This document shows positions 10,954-19,251 of a stretch of 64,000 nt of DNA, in pieces. The stretch is from Marinobacter qingdaonensis (lineage in GTDB: Bacteria; Pseudomonadota; Gammaproteobacteria; Pseudomonadales; Oleiphilaceae), in the NCBI RefSeq assembly GCF_034555935.1, contig NZ_JAYDCJ010000003.1, positions 2,852,001-2,916,000 on the forward strand, read 5' to 3'. A program made the position numbers and the translations under genes. The stretch's first letter is position 1, and each line of letters starts with the position of its first letter. The notes beneath the pieces are model-generated. The model made no database searches and was not told the origin of the DNA. It saw nothing but the letters and a program-made list of their open reading frames with translations.

Positions 10954-11772
10954 ATGGAAGACACTTGCCTGCGGGTCCGCTCCCTGGTGGCCGCGCTTAT
11001 TCTGCTCGCAATCACATCGCTGGGTGTCCGCGCCCAGGAAACCGCAGGGGAATTCCTCTCAGACCTGCACGAATTCCGTGTGAACAACTACATGGCCCTG
11101 GACGCTTACTACCGCTTCAGCGCCAATGGCGACACCGACACCCTGAATGAAATCGTGGTGGGCATCAATGCCGCCAACGACGCCATGAACACCATCATCG
11201 CCAGCACCACCGGCATCCTCAGCCCGGAGCAGATCGAAGGGTTGAATCAGGAGTTTGACCGCTTCAAGAACCTGATGCGCAGCAACATCAACGACGTCCG
11301 CAATACCGGGTACCCGGACCTGCGCCTGGCGTCGGACATGGCCAACCAGGCCGTGACCATGAACGATATGGCCACCGAGCTGTATCAGGTGGCCCAGGAA
11401 AGCAGCCAGACCGAAACCAAGCCGCGGGTGGAAGCGGCGCGATCGGCGGCGGTCAAGATGGCCCAGATGATGGCGAAGTATTCGGCCCGAACCAATTCGT
11501 CGGTGTCCCAGACATTCCAGGGTTCGGCGACCGAAAAAGCGCTGGACGAACAGGCTCGAGAGTTCGACCAGCTGCTGGCCACGGTCATGCGCGGCGACTC
11601 GGGCGCCGACCTGAAAGACGTGATGGAAGACATCTCCTCGAAGTGGGAGTTCATCCGCGGCTCCTACATCAATTACAACGAACGCAACGTAGGATTCGTG
11701 ATCGACCGCTATTCCAAGGGCATTCTGCAGGGTCTGGCGACCACCATTGAGCTGCTGCAGAACAACGCCTGA
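10954..11772 (+). CDS. Secreted helical protein of unknown function
   Basis: A 272-residue protein that I do not recognise. A signal peptide covers about residues 1-28 (hydrophobic core VAALILLAITSLG, cleavage near VRA-QE). The rest appears almost entirely alpha-helical, with regularly spaced hydrophobic residues and many Met, Gln and Asn, recalling four-helix periplasmic sensor or ligand-binding domains. No membrane anchor or signalling domain follows. There are no Cys in the mature part. ATG 10954 follows GGAG. It diverges from fadB and is followed by a hairpin, so it is probably monocistronic. Confidence 0.75.
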   Translation: MEDTCLRVRSLVAALILLAITSLGVRAQETAGEFLSDLHEFRVNNYMALDAYYRFSANGDTDTLNEIVVGINAANDAMNTIIASTTGILSPEQIEGLNQEFDRFKNLMRSNINDVRNTGYPDLRLASDMANQAVTMNDMATELYQVAQESSQTETKPRVEAARSAAVKMAQMMAKYSARTNSSVSQTFQGSATEKALDEQAREFDQLLATVMRGDSGADLKDVMEDISSKWEFIRGSYINYNERNVGFVIDRYSKGILQGLATTIELLQNNA

Positions 11773-11781
11773 TCCCTCCCC

Positions 11782-11809
11782 GACTGGCGGGCGTAATCGT
11801 CCGCCAGTC
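11782..11809 (+). terminator. Hairpin after the secreted helical protein gene
   Basis: A perfect 9-base stem (GACTGGCGG and CCGCCAGTC) with a 10-base loop lies just downstream of the stop codon. The tail ATCAACTTTCCCC is poor in T, so it may stabilise the transcript rather than act as a strong intrinsic terminator. Confidence 0.45.
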
Positions 11810-11829
11810 ATCAACTTTCCCCTGATTTC

Positions 11830-11843
11830 TTGACCCGGATCAG
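11830..11843. promoter_or_regulatory. Possible FNR/Anr-type box upstream of usp
   Basis: TTGAC-CCGG-ATCAG matches 8 of 10 defined positions of the FNR/Anr consensus TTGAT-N4-ATCAA. It lies 75-88 bases before the universal stress gene. The best -10-like sequence (TACTAT, 11877-11882) would put the box near -52 rather than -41.5, which weakens the case. Confidence 0.35.
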
Positions 11844-11917
11844 TGCCCTGCCCGGCTTTTCGGATCAGACTCCACGTACTATTCTCAATGTACCCCCCGG
11901 TACAAAGGAGCAACGCG

Positions 11918-12349
11918 ATGTCTGATTACAAGAAAATGCTTGTTGCCATCGATCTGACGGAAGAGGCGCCCCAGGTGCTGAACAAGGCCAAGGCCATGTC
12001 CCAGGCCCATGGTGCGGAGTTGATGCTGATTCACGTGGTGGAACCGGTCGGATACGCCTATGGCGGGGACATTCCCATGGACCTGACCGAACTGCAGGAC
12101 CAGCTCGACAAAGCCGCGCACGAACAACTGGCCGGCTACGGCGAACAATACGGGGTAAACACCGATTCCCAGATCGTTACCGTGGGCCGACCGGAATCGG
12201 AAATCCATCGGCTTGCCAAGGAGCACGGGGTGGACCTGATCATCGTCGGCAGCCACGGCCGCAAGGGTTTTCAGTTGCTCCTGGGTTCGACCGCGAATGG
12301 CGTGCTGCACGGCACCGAATGCGACGTGCTGGCCGTGCGCATCAACTGA
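11918..12349 (+). CDS. Universal stress protein, UspA family
   Basis: A single Usp domain of 143 residues. The ATP-binding signature G-x2-G-x9-G-(S/T) is present as GSHGRKGFQLLLGST, and the N-terminal strand KMLVAIDLTEEA is typical. Proteins of this class accumulate in stress, stationary phase or low oxygen; their exact activity is unclear. ATG 11918 follows AAAGGAG at good spacing. A possible FNR/Anr-type site lies upstream. Confidence 0.92.
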   Translation: MSDYKKMLVAIDLTEEAPQVLNKAKAMSQAHGAELMLIHVVEPVGYAYGGDIPMDLTELQDQLDKAAHEQLAGYGEQYGVNTDSQIVTVGRPESEIHRLAKEHGVDLIIVGSHGRKGFQLLLGSTANGVLHGTECDVLAVRIN

Positions 12350-12404
12350 CCGGGATTCAAACCGAGCCGGCGCCGGTCGGGCGCCGGCCTCGGCGATTGA
12401 GACC

Positions 12405-13070
12405 TCAGGCCTCCCCTGCCATTTTTGCTTCCAGCTTTCTGAGCTGACTCTCCAAGGAAAAGCTCACGCTCGAAGCCATCGAGAAAAAGTTCAGCAGCGC
12501 CTTGAGATTGCTGTCCCCCTGGCAGACCGAGTGGATGCGCTGCCACAACGCCTGATTGACCAGTTGCAGGCGCTGGTTTCGCTCCACCAGGCCCTTCAAT
12601 TCCCAGTCCGGCTGCTGGTGATTGCGCTTGGCAAAGTACTGCTGCAGCAGGTAGTGGGACACGCTGCGCATGATGAATTCGTCGGTGGTCGCGAACGGCA
12701 GGTGGTGCATGGCCATGGGTTTCAATTCCGCCAGCACCGGGCAACCGCTGGTGGCCATTTTCAGCCCGAGCAGCGAACGCAGCGATTCTTCCAGCGCCGT
12801 CTGCTTGACGTAGCTACGGCGCTCATCGGTCACCGTGACTTCCACCTTCTGGTAGGCATCATCGGCCTGGAAGGCCTCGACCACGGGCAGGATTTCCGTG
12901 GCCGCCGGGCAGTGTTCAGTTTCGCTGGCCTTGAGCGGGCAATTGGAACACTGGCAGTGCTCCAACCGGACCCACGAGGGCTGCCTGGTGACGGCTTGGG
13001 CGGGCTGATCGGTGACCTTGAACGCCACCGTGCGCCCATCCTGGAAACTGAACCTGTAATTGACGTTCAT
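12405..13070 (-). CDS. Conserved protein of unknown function with a cysteine cluster
   Basis: A soluble 221-residue protein that I cannot name. Residues 1-30 look like beta strands (NYRFSFQDGRTVAFKV). A compact cluster HCQCSNCPLKASETEHC (near residues 37-53) offers four Cys and two His, suggesting metal binding or a redox site. The rest is helical, including LHHLPF-like and SHYLLQQYFAKRNHQQPDWE segments and a C-terminal amphipathic helix. Its ATG overlaps the uup stop codon as ATGA, so it is translationally coupled to uup. Confidence 0.8.
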   Translation of the reverse strand: MNVNYRFSFQDGRTVAFKVTDQPAQAVTRQPSWVRLEHCQCSNCPLKASETEHCPAATEILPVVEAFQADDAYQKVEVTVTDERRSYVKQTALEESLRSLLGLKMATSGCPVLAELKPMAMHHLPFATTDEFIMRSVSHYLLQQYFAKRNHQQPDWELKGLVERNQRLQLVNQALWQRIHSVCQGDSNLKALLNFFSMASSVSFSLESQLRKLEAKMAGEA

Positions 13071-15004
13071 TGACTTGCCTTTTCCTCCAGCTCCATCCAC
13101 CGTTCCATCACCTGCTCCAGACGGGATTCCTTTTCCGCCAATTGCTCCAGAGTGGCCGAGACTTCGTCCGGTGGACCTGAATAAAATTCCGTGTCTGCGA
13201 TTGTAGCCTGCAGCCCGGCAATTTCCTGTTCCAGGGCCTCAATTTCGCCGGGCAAGGCCTCGAGCTCCAGTTTAAGCTTGTAGCTCAACTTTGCGGGCTT
13301 GGATTGTGTCGACTGGGCCACAGCTTTGGGCTGTGGTGCCGACGAATTATTGCCTTCGCCCTTCTTGCTGCGCTTGTCCTGCTTGTCCGGTCGACTGCCG
13401 GAGGCTTCGGACGGGAAACAACCACCCTGGCGACGCCAATCGGTGTAGCCACCAACGTATTCCCGAACCCGTCCGGTGCCATCGAGGAACACGGTTTCGG
13501 TCACCACGTTGTCCAGAAACTCCCGGTCGTGACTGATCACCAGCACGGTGCCCTGGAAATCCGCCAGCTGCTCCTCGAGCAGCTCCAGGGTTTCGACGTC
13601 CAGGTCGTTGGTGGGCTCATCCAGTACCAGGACGTTGGCCGGCTTGCTGAACAGCTTGGCCAGCAGCAACCGGGCCCGCTCACCACCGGAGAAAACCCGC
13701 ACCGGCGATCGGGCCCGCTCCGGGGTGAAGAGAAATTCCTGCAGATAGCCCAGGACGTGCTTGTTCTGGCCGTTGATCTCGATGAATTCGCGGCCTTCGG
13801 CCAGGTTGTCCAAGGCATTCCGGGACAGATCCAGCTCACCGCGAAGCTGGTCAAAATAGGCGACCTGCAGGTTGGTGCCGAGACGCACCCCACCCTCAGT
13901 CGGTTTCAGGTCCCCCAGCAACAGTCGCACCAGGGTGGTCTTGCCGGTACCGTTCTCCCCGACCAGACCAATCTTGTCGCCCCGGAGCACGGTCAGGTCC
14001 ATGTCGCGGATGACGTCGGCCCTGTCGCCGTACCCGAAGCCGGCGCCCTGGGTCTCGACCACCAGCTTGCCGGAGCGTGCGGCATCCTCAACCGCGAAAC
14101 TGGCGGTGCCGCCGCGAACCCGGCGCTGCCGATGCTCCTCGCGCATGGCCTTCAGCGCCCGCACGCGCCCCATGTTCCGGGTCCGCCGGGCCTTGATGCC
14201 CTGCCGAATCCAGGCTTCTTCCTGTTTCAGCCGCTTGTCGAACAGGGCATTCTGGCGCTCTTCTTCCTCCAGCGCTTTCGCCTTCAATTCCAGGTACTTG
14301 TCGTAGCTGGCCGCGAAGCTCACCAGCTGGCCCCGATCCAGCTCGACCACGCGGGTCGCCATCCGGCGGATGAAGGCCCGGTCGTGGCTGACGAACAGCA
14401 TGGCGCCCCGGAACTGAGCCAGCGCGTCTTCGAGCCACGCGATAGCCGGCACATCCAGATGGTTGGTGGGTTCGTCCAGCAACAGGATGTCCGGCTCCGC
14501 CACCAGCGCCCGGGCCAGCAGGACCCGTCGCTGCCAGCCCCCGGACAGGGTGTTCAGGCACCGGTCCGGATCGATGCCGTATTGGGCCAGGATGGTCGTC
14601 ACCTTCTGGTCCAGGAGCCAGCCGTCGAGCGCTTCCAACCGCTCCTGCACCTTCATCATCTGATCCAGGCTGGCCTCGTCCGCCTGCTGCGAGAGCCGGT
14701 GAAATTCGGACAGCAACTCACCGGTCTCTGGAAACGCGCTGGCGACCACCTCGTAAGCGGTTCGGGCATCGTCCGAAGGCAGGTTCTGGGGCAGGACCGC
14801 CAGCACCGCGCCGTCCTCCAGGCGCACATGCCCACCATCCGGGACCACCTCACCGCTGACGATTTTCAACAGGGTGGACTTGCCCTCACCGTTGCGTCCG
14901 ATCAGGCACACGCGTTCGCCGGCCTCAATGACCAGGGACGCCTGGTCGAGCAGCGGGTGCATTCCGTAAGCCAGGGATATGGCATCCAGGGTAAGCAGTG
15001 GCAC
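13067..15004 (-). CDS. uup: ABC-F family ATPase, Uup type
   Basis: A soluble tandem-ATPase ABC protein of 645 residues, acting on ribosomes or DNA rather than in transport. Both nucleotide-binding domains are intact: Walker A GRNGEGKST with LSGGWQRRVLLARAL, then GENGTGKTT with FSGGERARLLLAKLF, each followed by a LLLDEPTNHLD-like Walker B. A basic linker and a C-terminal coiled coil (about 575-645, from KLSYKLKLELEALPGEI) define the Uup subgroup. The start is GTG 15004 (MPLLTLDAISLAYG); GGAG lies 11 bases upstream. It follows the MOSC gene by 8 bases. Confidence 0.93.
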   Translation of the reverse strand: MPLLTLDAISLAYGMHPLLDQASLVIEAGERVCLIGRNGEGKSTLLKIVSGEVVPDGGHVRLEDGAVLAVLPQNLPSDDARTAYEVVASAFPETGELLSEFHRLSQQADEASLDQMMKVQERLEALDGWLLDQKVTTILAQYGIDPDRCLNTLSGGWQRRVLLARALVAEPDILLLDEPTNHLDVPAIAWLEDALAQFRGAMLFVSHDRAFIRRMATRVVELDRGQLVSFAASYDKYLELKAKALEEEERQNALFDKRLKQEEAWIRQGIKARRTRNMGRVRALKAMREEHRQRRVRGGTASFAVEDAARSGKLVVETQGAGFGYGDRADVIRDMDLTVLRGDKIGLVGENGTGKTTLVRLLLGDLKPTEGGVRLGTNLQVAYFDQLRGELDLSRNALDNLAEGREFIEINGQNKHVLGYLQEFLFTPERARSPVRVFSGGERARLLLAKLFSKPANVLVLDEPTNDLDVETLELLEEQLADFQGTVLVISHDREFLDNVVTETVFLDGTGRVREYVGGYTDWRRQGGCFPSEASGSRPDKQDKRSKKGEGNNSSAPQPKAVAQSTQSKPAKLSYKLKLELEALPGEIEALEQEIAGLQATIADTEFYSGPPDEVSATLEQLAEKESRLEQVMERWMELEEKASQ

Positions 15005-15012
15005 GTTGAACT

Positions 15013-15807
15013 TTACTCCGTAGGGTTGACGGTAATCGGATCGCCGACGCGGATCCGCCCGGTCGATTCGTGGATCGCATTCATTCCAAAGAGGACGCCT
15101 TCCGCCGTCCGCCGATAGCTGGACAGGGTCCGAAGGGGCTGGACCTCCGGATCCTTGGTCCCGGCGTCGGGATCAACCGTGGTCATCACGCAGCGGGAAC
15201 AGGGTTTGACCAGACTGAAGCGGATGTCGCCGACGGTCAATTCCCGCCAGCCATCTTCGGCCCAGGGCGCACTGCCCGCCACCACCAGGTTCGGCCGGAA
15301 TCGGCGCATCTCCACGGGGGCTGCCAGCCGCTCGTTCAGCTCGGCCAGGGACGCCGTGGTGGTCACCAGAAGCGGAAAACCGTCGGCAAAACTAACCCGC
15401 CGACGGTCCAGCACCCGGGCCGTATCCACCCGCCGAAACGACTCATCGGGCATGTACACGAACCGCAAACTGGCGCCGCAGAACTGGCTCAGCGCGGCAT
15501 TGGCGTCCTCCGCGGCTTCCAGCGCCGGCACCCAGTCGTTCCAGACCAGCGCCCGCAGCTCCGTGCTGGAGGGCGTCAGCTGGAACCGCCCTTGCCCGGG
15601 GATATCGACGCCCACCTTACCATCGACCATTGCCGTGGCAATCGTCGCAAGTTCCGGGTGGCTGCGCTGGGTGACGAACCGGCGCTGGTCATCGATGATC
15701 ATCCAACGCCGATCGCCCGCCGGACCAAATTCATCCAGCACAAAGTCGTCAACCGGGATGCCGGCCAGGGATTTGACCGGGTAAATCCAGAGGGCATGAA
15801 CCTTCAT
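15013..15807 (-). CDS. MOSC domain-containing protein, YcbX-like
   Basis: 264 residues with an N-terminal MOSC beta-barrel domain (IYPVKSLAGIPVDDFVLDE) and a C-terminal MOSC domain. The conserved Cys lies in KPCSRCVMTTVDPDAG, the molybdenum-cofactor ligand region. Relatives such as YcbX reduce N-hydroxylated compounds, and others belong to Moco sulfurases. No ferredoxin domain is fused here. ATG 15807 has GGGAGG upstream; the 11 extra codons before it look unrelated. It is first in an apparent operon with uup and the cysteine-cluster gene. Confidence 0.88.
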   Translation of the reverse strand: MKVHALWIYPVKSLAGIPVDDFVLDEFGPAGDRRWMIIDDQRRFVTQRSHPELATIATAMVDGKVGVDIPGQGRFQLTPSSTELRALVWNDWVPALEAAEDANAALSQFCGASLRFVYMPDESFRRVDTARVLDRRRVSFADGFPLLVTTTASLAELNERLAAPVEMRRFRPNLVVAGSAPWAEDGWRELTVGDIRFSLVKPCSRCVMTTVDPDAGTKDPEVQPLRTLSSYRRTAEGVLFGMNAIHESTGRIRVGDPITVNPTE

Positions 15808-15901
15808 GTGGTGGCGCCTCCCGCGCTGCCTTGGCTGCATTCAGGGGGGCGATTATAACTGACCGCAACGGCGAACGCCGTGTTTGGGCTGGCCAGAAAC
15901 G

Positions 15902-15935
15902 AAAAAACCCGGCTTCAGAAGAAACCGGGTTTTTT
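15902..15935. terminator. Terminator downstream of tRNA-Gly
   Basis: AAAAAACCCGG (15902-15912) and CCGGGTTTTTT (15925-15935) form a symmetrical hairpin with A and T tracts on both sides. It lies just past the 3' end of the leftward tRNA-Gly and can work in either direction. Confidence 0.85.
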
Positions 15936-15941
15936 GGAATC

Positions 15942-16017
15942 TGGAGCGGGAAACGAGATTCGAACTCGCGACCCCAACCTTGGCAAGGTTGTGCTCTACC
16001 AACTGAGCTATTCCCGC
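15942..16017 (-). tRNA. tRNA-Gly (anticodon GCC)
   Basis: A 76-base cloverleaf with the 3' CCA encoded. Acceptor GCGGGAA pairs with TTCCCGC. The anticodon loop reads TTGCCAA, giving GCC, and the T arm contains GTTCGAATC. It is flanked by its own promoter and terminator. Confidence 0.97.
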
Positions 16018-16051
16018 AGTGCTGTTCGGTTGTTGCCGACAACGGAGGCGT

Positions 16052-16079
16052 ATTCTACGGATCGAGACTTGGCCGTCAA
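16052..16079 (-). promoter_or_regulatory. Candidate promoter of tRNA-Gly
   Basis: Minus-strand -35 TTGACG (16074-16079), a 16-base spacer and -10 TAGAAT (16052-16057), followed by a G+C-rich start region typical of stringently controlled stable-RNA promoters. Confidence 0.65.
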
Positions 16080-16089
16080 CCACTTTTTC

Positions 16090-16809
16090 TCAAGTTTTTT
16101 CATGTTTTTTTGCCAGCGCGGCGAACTTGCCCGGGCCACAGTTCAACAGGCCGGAATTTTCCAGCCACTGCTGGTCCGGGTAGTACTTGAAGATCAACTG
16201 ACCGCTCTTCAGGTTGTTGACCACCTGATCGACCACTCCGCGATCCACCGCCGGGCAGCCGTGACTGCGGCCGATACGCCCGTACTGACTGACCCAGGAC
16301 TCGTTGACGTAGTCGGCCCCGTGGATCACGATGGCTCGCTCGCGCGCCCGGTCGTTGACGCCAGGCTCGAGCCCATCCAGGCGCAGCGCGTAGCCATGCC
16401 TGCCATAGTAGGACTCGCTGCCCCGGAACAGTCCCAGGCTCGACTGGTGACTGCCCTCGATGTTCGAGAAGGCCGTGGATTCGAAGTTACCGGAGTTCTT
16501 GCCATGGGCCACCAGTTCCCTCAGCAACAGCTGCCCGCTGGTGAGGTCGAAAATCCACAATCGTTCTTCGCTCGATGGCAGGGAAAAATCAATGATTGCC
16601 AGGCGCTCAGGCATCTCAACCCCGTTGGACACCGCACACCGGGACGCCCGAAAGGCCGTCTTCAACACCGATGGATTGAGCTTGGGCGCGGCCTGGGTAA
16701 GCCGCTGCATGAGGGCCTCATCCAAGGCCGAAGCCGCGGCGGGCAAAGACAGCACAGAGCTGAGCGCCAGGGCGAGCCAGGCGCAGACACATCGTTCTGC
16801 ACGGAACAT
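16090..16809 (-). CDS. Murein L,D-transpeptidase catalytic domain family protein (YkuD_2-like)
   Basis: An exported protein of 239 residues with an N-terminal signal peptide (AWLALALSSVLSLPAAASA). The catalytic region reads AIVIHGADYV then GRSHGCPAVDRG, which supplies the His and the nucleophilic Cys of L,D-transpeptidase-like enzymes. Relatives cross-link or trim peptidoglycan in the periplasm. ATG 16809 follows GAGG by 6 bases. It is separate from the tRNA downstream and the DUF924 gene upstream. Confidence 0.82.
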   Translation of the reverse strand: MFRAERCVCAWLALALSSVLSLPAAASALDEALMQRLTQAAPKLNPSVLKTAFRASRCAVSNGVEMPERLAIIDFSLPSSEERLWIFDLTSGQLLLRELVAHGKNSGNFESTAFSNIEGSHQSSLGLFRGSESYYGRHGYALRLDGLEPGVNDRARERAIVIHGADYVNESWVSQYGRIGRSHGCPAVDRGVVDQVVNNLKSGQLIFKYYPDQQWLENSGLLNCGPGKFAALAKKHEKT

Positions 16810-16959
16810 GGTTATCCTCGAAGTCTTGGAACGGGTAACTGACGAATCTACCCACACGAATCAGTGTGGCGCATTTTAGCAAGACCGTTCGGGATTCCGC
16901 CCCTACCGTACGATTTCTATACAAAAAATTATAAAAGGTGGCGATTTCGCCCGTGGCCC

Positions 16960-17562
16960 TTACTGCCCGAAACGCCGACCGCCCGCCAGGTACTCCGCCT
17001 CCTCCTCGGTCGACTTCCGTCCGAGGGCCTTGTTGCGGTGGGGGAACCGGGAAAAGCGGGCGATGATATCCCGATGGTCTCGGGCCGACTGGGCAAAGCT
17101 TTGCAGAAAGTCGCCCAGCAAGCCGCCGGCGGAGGCCGCCAATTGCTCATAGCACTCCACCGACTCCTTTTGATCCTGCAGGCGCTCGGAATGCTGCAAC
17201 GGCATGTAGAGAAAGGCCCGATGCAGTGGGGGCAAGGCCATGTCCTGGCCCTTGTTCATGGCCTGTCGACACAGCTTGCGGGCCTGAACGTCCTGGTCGA
17301 AGGCCAGGGCACCGCCGCGGAAGATATTCCTGGAGAACTGATCGAGCAGGAGAATTTCCGCCAGGGCACCGCCAGGCTCAGAGCGCCAGTGATCCAGGCC
17401 CTGCTCCGAGGCAAACAGCACCATGGACAGAAACCGCCGCCGGATCTCCTGGTCGAACTTCCGGTCCGAGCGGAACCACTTGCTCCGGTGCTCTTGGTCC
17501 GGCAACCCCTGGTCATCCAGCGCACCGAACCAGAAATCCAGAATCTCTTTCCAATCGAACAT
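16960..17562 (-). CDS. DUF924 family protein
   Basis: 200 residues with family hallmarks: ILDFWFGALD at the N-terminus, KWFRSDRKFDQEIRRRF, the block ILLLDQFSRNIFRG, and FPHRNKALGR near the C-terminus. The fold is an all-helical TPR-like bundle. The biochemical role is unknown. ATG 17562 (MFDWKEILDF) fits the family start. The gene diverges from the CbiX-like gene. Confidence 0.88.
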   Translation of the reverse strand: MFDWKEILDFWFGALDDQGLPDQEHRSKWFRSDRKFDQEIRRRFLSMVLFASEQGLDHWRSEPGGALAEILLLDQFSRNIFRGGALAFDQDVQARKLCRQAMNKGQDMALPPLHRAFLYMPLQHSERLQDQKESVECYEQLAASAGGLLGDFLQSFAQSARDHRDIIARFSRFPHRNKALGRKSTEEEAEYLAGGRRFGQ

Positions 17563-17666
17563 ACACCGACACCCTGTTATCTTGACTGTATAGGCGCTCC
17601 GAAACCGGCGCGCGACTGCAGCAGGTATACGCAAGCCCATCCGTACATGATGACTCGGGAGAACCG

Positions 17667-18035
17667 ATGAGCAGCCGCATTATTTTGTTAGCCCACGGCA
17701 GCAGTGACAAGCGCTGGTGTGAGACCTTCGAAAACCTGGCCAGTCCAACCCTGGCCGCCGTCGCCGACTCCCGCATCGCCTACATGGAACTGGCGGAACC
17801 GAGCCTGGACCAGGTCGTTGCGGAGGGTGCCCAGGCAGGCATTGAGTCGTTCACGGTGGTGCCGCTGTTCCTTGCCGCCGGCCGTCACCTGCGCAAAGAC
17901 GTACCCGCGATGATTGCGTCCATGGAGCAGCAGCATCAAGTCCGGATCGAACTGGCCCCGCCCATTGGCGAAAACCCACAACTGGGCCTGGCCATCAAAG
18001 ACGTGGTCATGCAGCAGTTAACCAGCGGCGGCTGA
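17667..18035 (+). CDS. CbiX-family sirohydrochlorin chelatase-like protein
   Basis: A single-domain protein of 122 residues of the CbiX/SirB chelatase family, which inserts Co or Fe into tetrapyrroles. Metal-binding histidines are present in ILLAHGSSDKRW and FLAAGRHLRKDVP. The length matches the short CbiX forms that work as homodimers. ATG 17667 has GGGAG upstream. No cobalamin or siroheme operon surrounds it, so the actual metal and substrate are uncertain. Confidence 0.85.
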   Translation: MSSRIILLAHGSSDKRWCETFENLASPTLAAVADSRIAYMELAEPSLDQVVAEGAQAGIESFTVVPLFLAAGRHLRKDVPAMIASMEQQHQVRIELAPPIGENPQLGLAIKDVVMQQLTSGG

Positions 18036-18114
18036 AACCGGGGATCGGGGCTGGAGGCGTGTGCCAACCGGCCCGGCGGCTTTGACAGCATGGGACAGCA
18101 TGGAGGGAAAGAGA

Positions 18115-19017
18115 ATGAACAAGCGGGTTCTGATCACTGGAGGTACAGGGTTCATCGGCAAGATCCTGTGCCGGGAACTGCTGGACAAAGGCTATGACCT
18201 TACGGTCTACAGCCGGCAACCCAGCACCGATGTGCTGGCTGTCTGCGGGCGCGTGGAGGCGACCCAGGATCTGCACCAGCTGCGCTCCCACCCCGGTTTT
18301 GACGCCGTCATAAACCTGGCCGGCGAAGGCATCGCGGACAAACGTTGGTCAGAAAACCGCAAGCAGGCGTTGCGGGACAGCCGGATTGCCGTGACCGAGA
18401 CCCTGGTCGAGGTCATCCAATCCTGGCAGGCCCAGCCGGAGGTACTGGTGTCCGGTTCCGCGGTCGGCTTCTATGGCGACCAGGGCGACCGGGAGGTCAC
18501 CGAAGCCACGCCACCCCACGACGAGTTCACCCATCGGCTCTGTCGTGACTGGGAACAGGCCGCCCTGGCGGCAGCCCAAGGTGGAGTTCGGGTTTGCCTG
18601 TCGCGGACCGGGGTGGTGGCGGGCTCCGGCGGCGGTTTCCTCGCTCGCATGTTGCCGCCGTTCAAGCTCGGCTTGGGAGGCCGCCTTGGCCACGGACAGC
18701 AATTCATGCCCTGGGTTCACCGTCAGGACGTGTTGGACGCCCTGATCTGGATGCTGGAAACCCCGCAGGCGCAAGGCGCCTATAATGTAGTGAGCCCGGC
18801 TCCGGTAACCAACGCCGAGTTTACCCGCTGCCTGGGCAAGGTCCTGCATCGGCCCACGATCTTCCCGGCCCCCTCTCCCATGCTCAAGCTGGCGCTCGGG
18901 GAAATGTCGACCCTGCTGCTCACCGGACAACGGGCTATGCCGGCCAAACTCCTGGCCGAAGGCTACAACTTCAATTTTTCCGAACTGGAGCCGGCACTTC
19001 GAGAGGCAGTCCGCTGA
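18115..19017 (+). CDS. TIGR01777 family epimerase/oxidoreductase (YfcH-like)
   Basis: An extended short-chain dehydrogenase family protein of 300 residues. It begins with the nucleotide-binding motif VLITGGTGFIGKIL, followed by INLAGEGIADKRW and GSAVGFYGDQGDREV typical of TIGR01777. The C-terminal DUF1731 region contains AMPAKLLAEGYNFNFSELEPAL. Its substrate is unknown. ATG 18115 follows GGAGG; an ATG five codons upstream has no ribosome site. It may be co-transcribed with the CbiX-like gene. Confidence 0.9.
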   Translation: MNKRVLITGGTGFIGKILCRELLDKGYDLTVYSRQPSTDVLAVCGRVEATQDLHQLRSHPGFDAVINLAGEGIADKRWSENRKQALRDSRIAVTETLVEVIQSWQAQPEVLVSGSAVGFYGDQGDREVTEATPPHDEFTHRLCRDWEQAALAAAQGGVRVCLSRTGVVAGSGGGFLARMLPPFKLGLGGRLGHGQQFMPWVHRQDVLDALIWMLETPQAQGAYNVVSPAPVTNAEFTRCLGKVLHRPTIFPAPSPMLKLALGEMSTLLLTGQRAMPAKLLAEGYNFNFSELEPALREAVR

Positions 19018-19081
19018 CATCAGACGCACGCACGGGTAAGGCAGTCGTTGCTGGGGGAGTGAATTTTTTTCGAGAAAGGCG

Positions 19082-19110
19082 TTGACACCTCAGGGAGGCT
19101 TACTTAATAT
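19082..19110 (+). promoter_or_regulatory. Promoter of tRNA-Glu
   Basis: Perfect -35 TTGACA (19082-19087), a 17-base spacer and -10 TAATAT (19105-19110), followed by a G+C-rich discriminator (ACGCGCC). The tRNA begins 40 bases later. One of the strongest promoter matches in the window. Confidence 0.8.
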
Positions 19111-19149
19111 ACGCGCCACCTCGACGAGGCAAGGTTTTGAAACCGATGC

Positions 19150-19225
19150 GTCCCCTTCGTCTAGTGGCCTAGGACTCCGCCCTTTCACGGCGGCAACAGG
19201 GGTTCGAACCCCCTAGGGGACGCCA
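19150..19225 (+). tRNA. tRNA-Glu (anticodon TTC)
   Basis: A 76-base cloverleaf with CCA encoded. The acceptor GTCCCCT pairs with AGGGGAC, and the anticodon stem CCGCC/GGCGG encloses loop CTTTCAC, giving TTC. Six T follow directly (19227-19232). Confidence 0.97.
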
Positions 19226-19251
19226 TTTTTTCTTCCTTGAATTCAGCGCGT

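Noticed and set aside
10668..11150. A 160-codon frame starting in the fadB upstream region
   Set aside because: It overlaps the signal-peptide gene at 10954 out of frame for nearly 200 bases, has no ribosome site and its translation is not protein-like.
13304..15118. A 604-codon frame opposite uup
   Set aside because: Antisense shadow of an intact ABC-F gene; no ribosome site or recognisable protein features.
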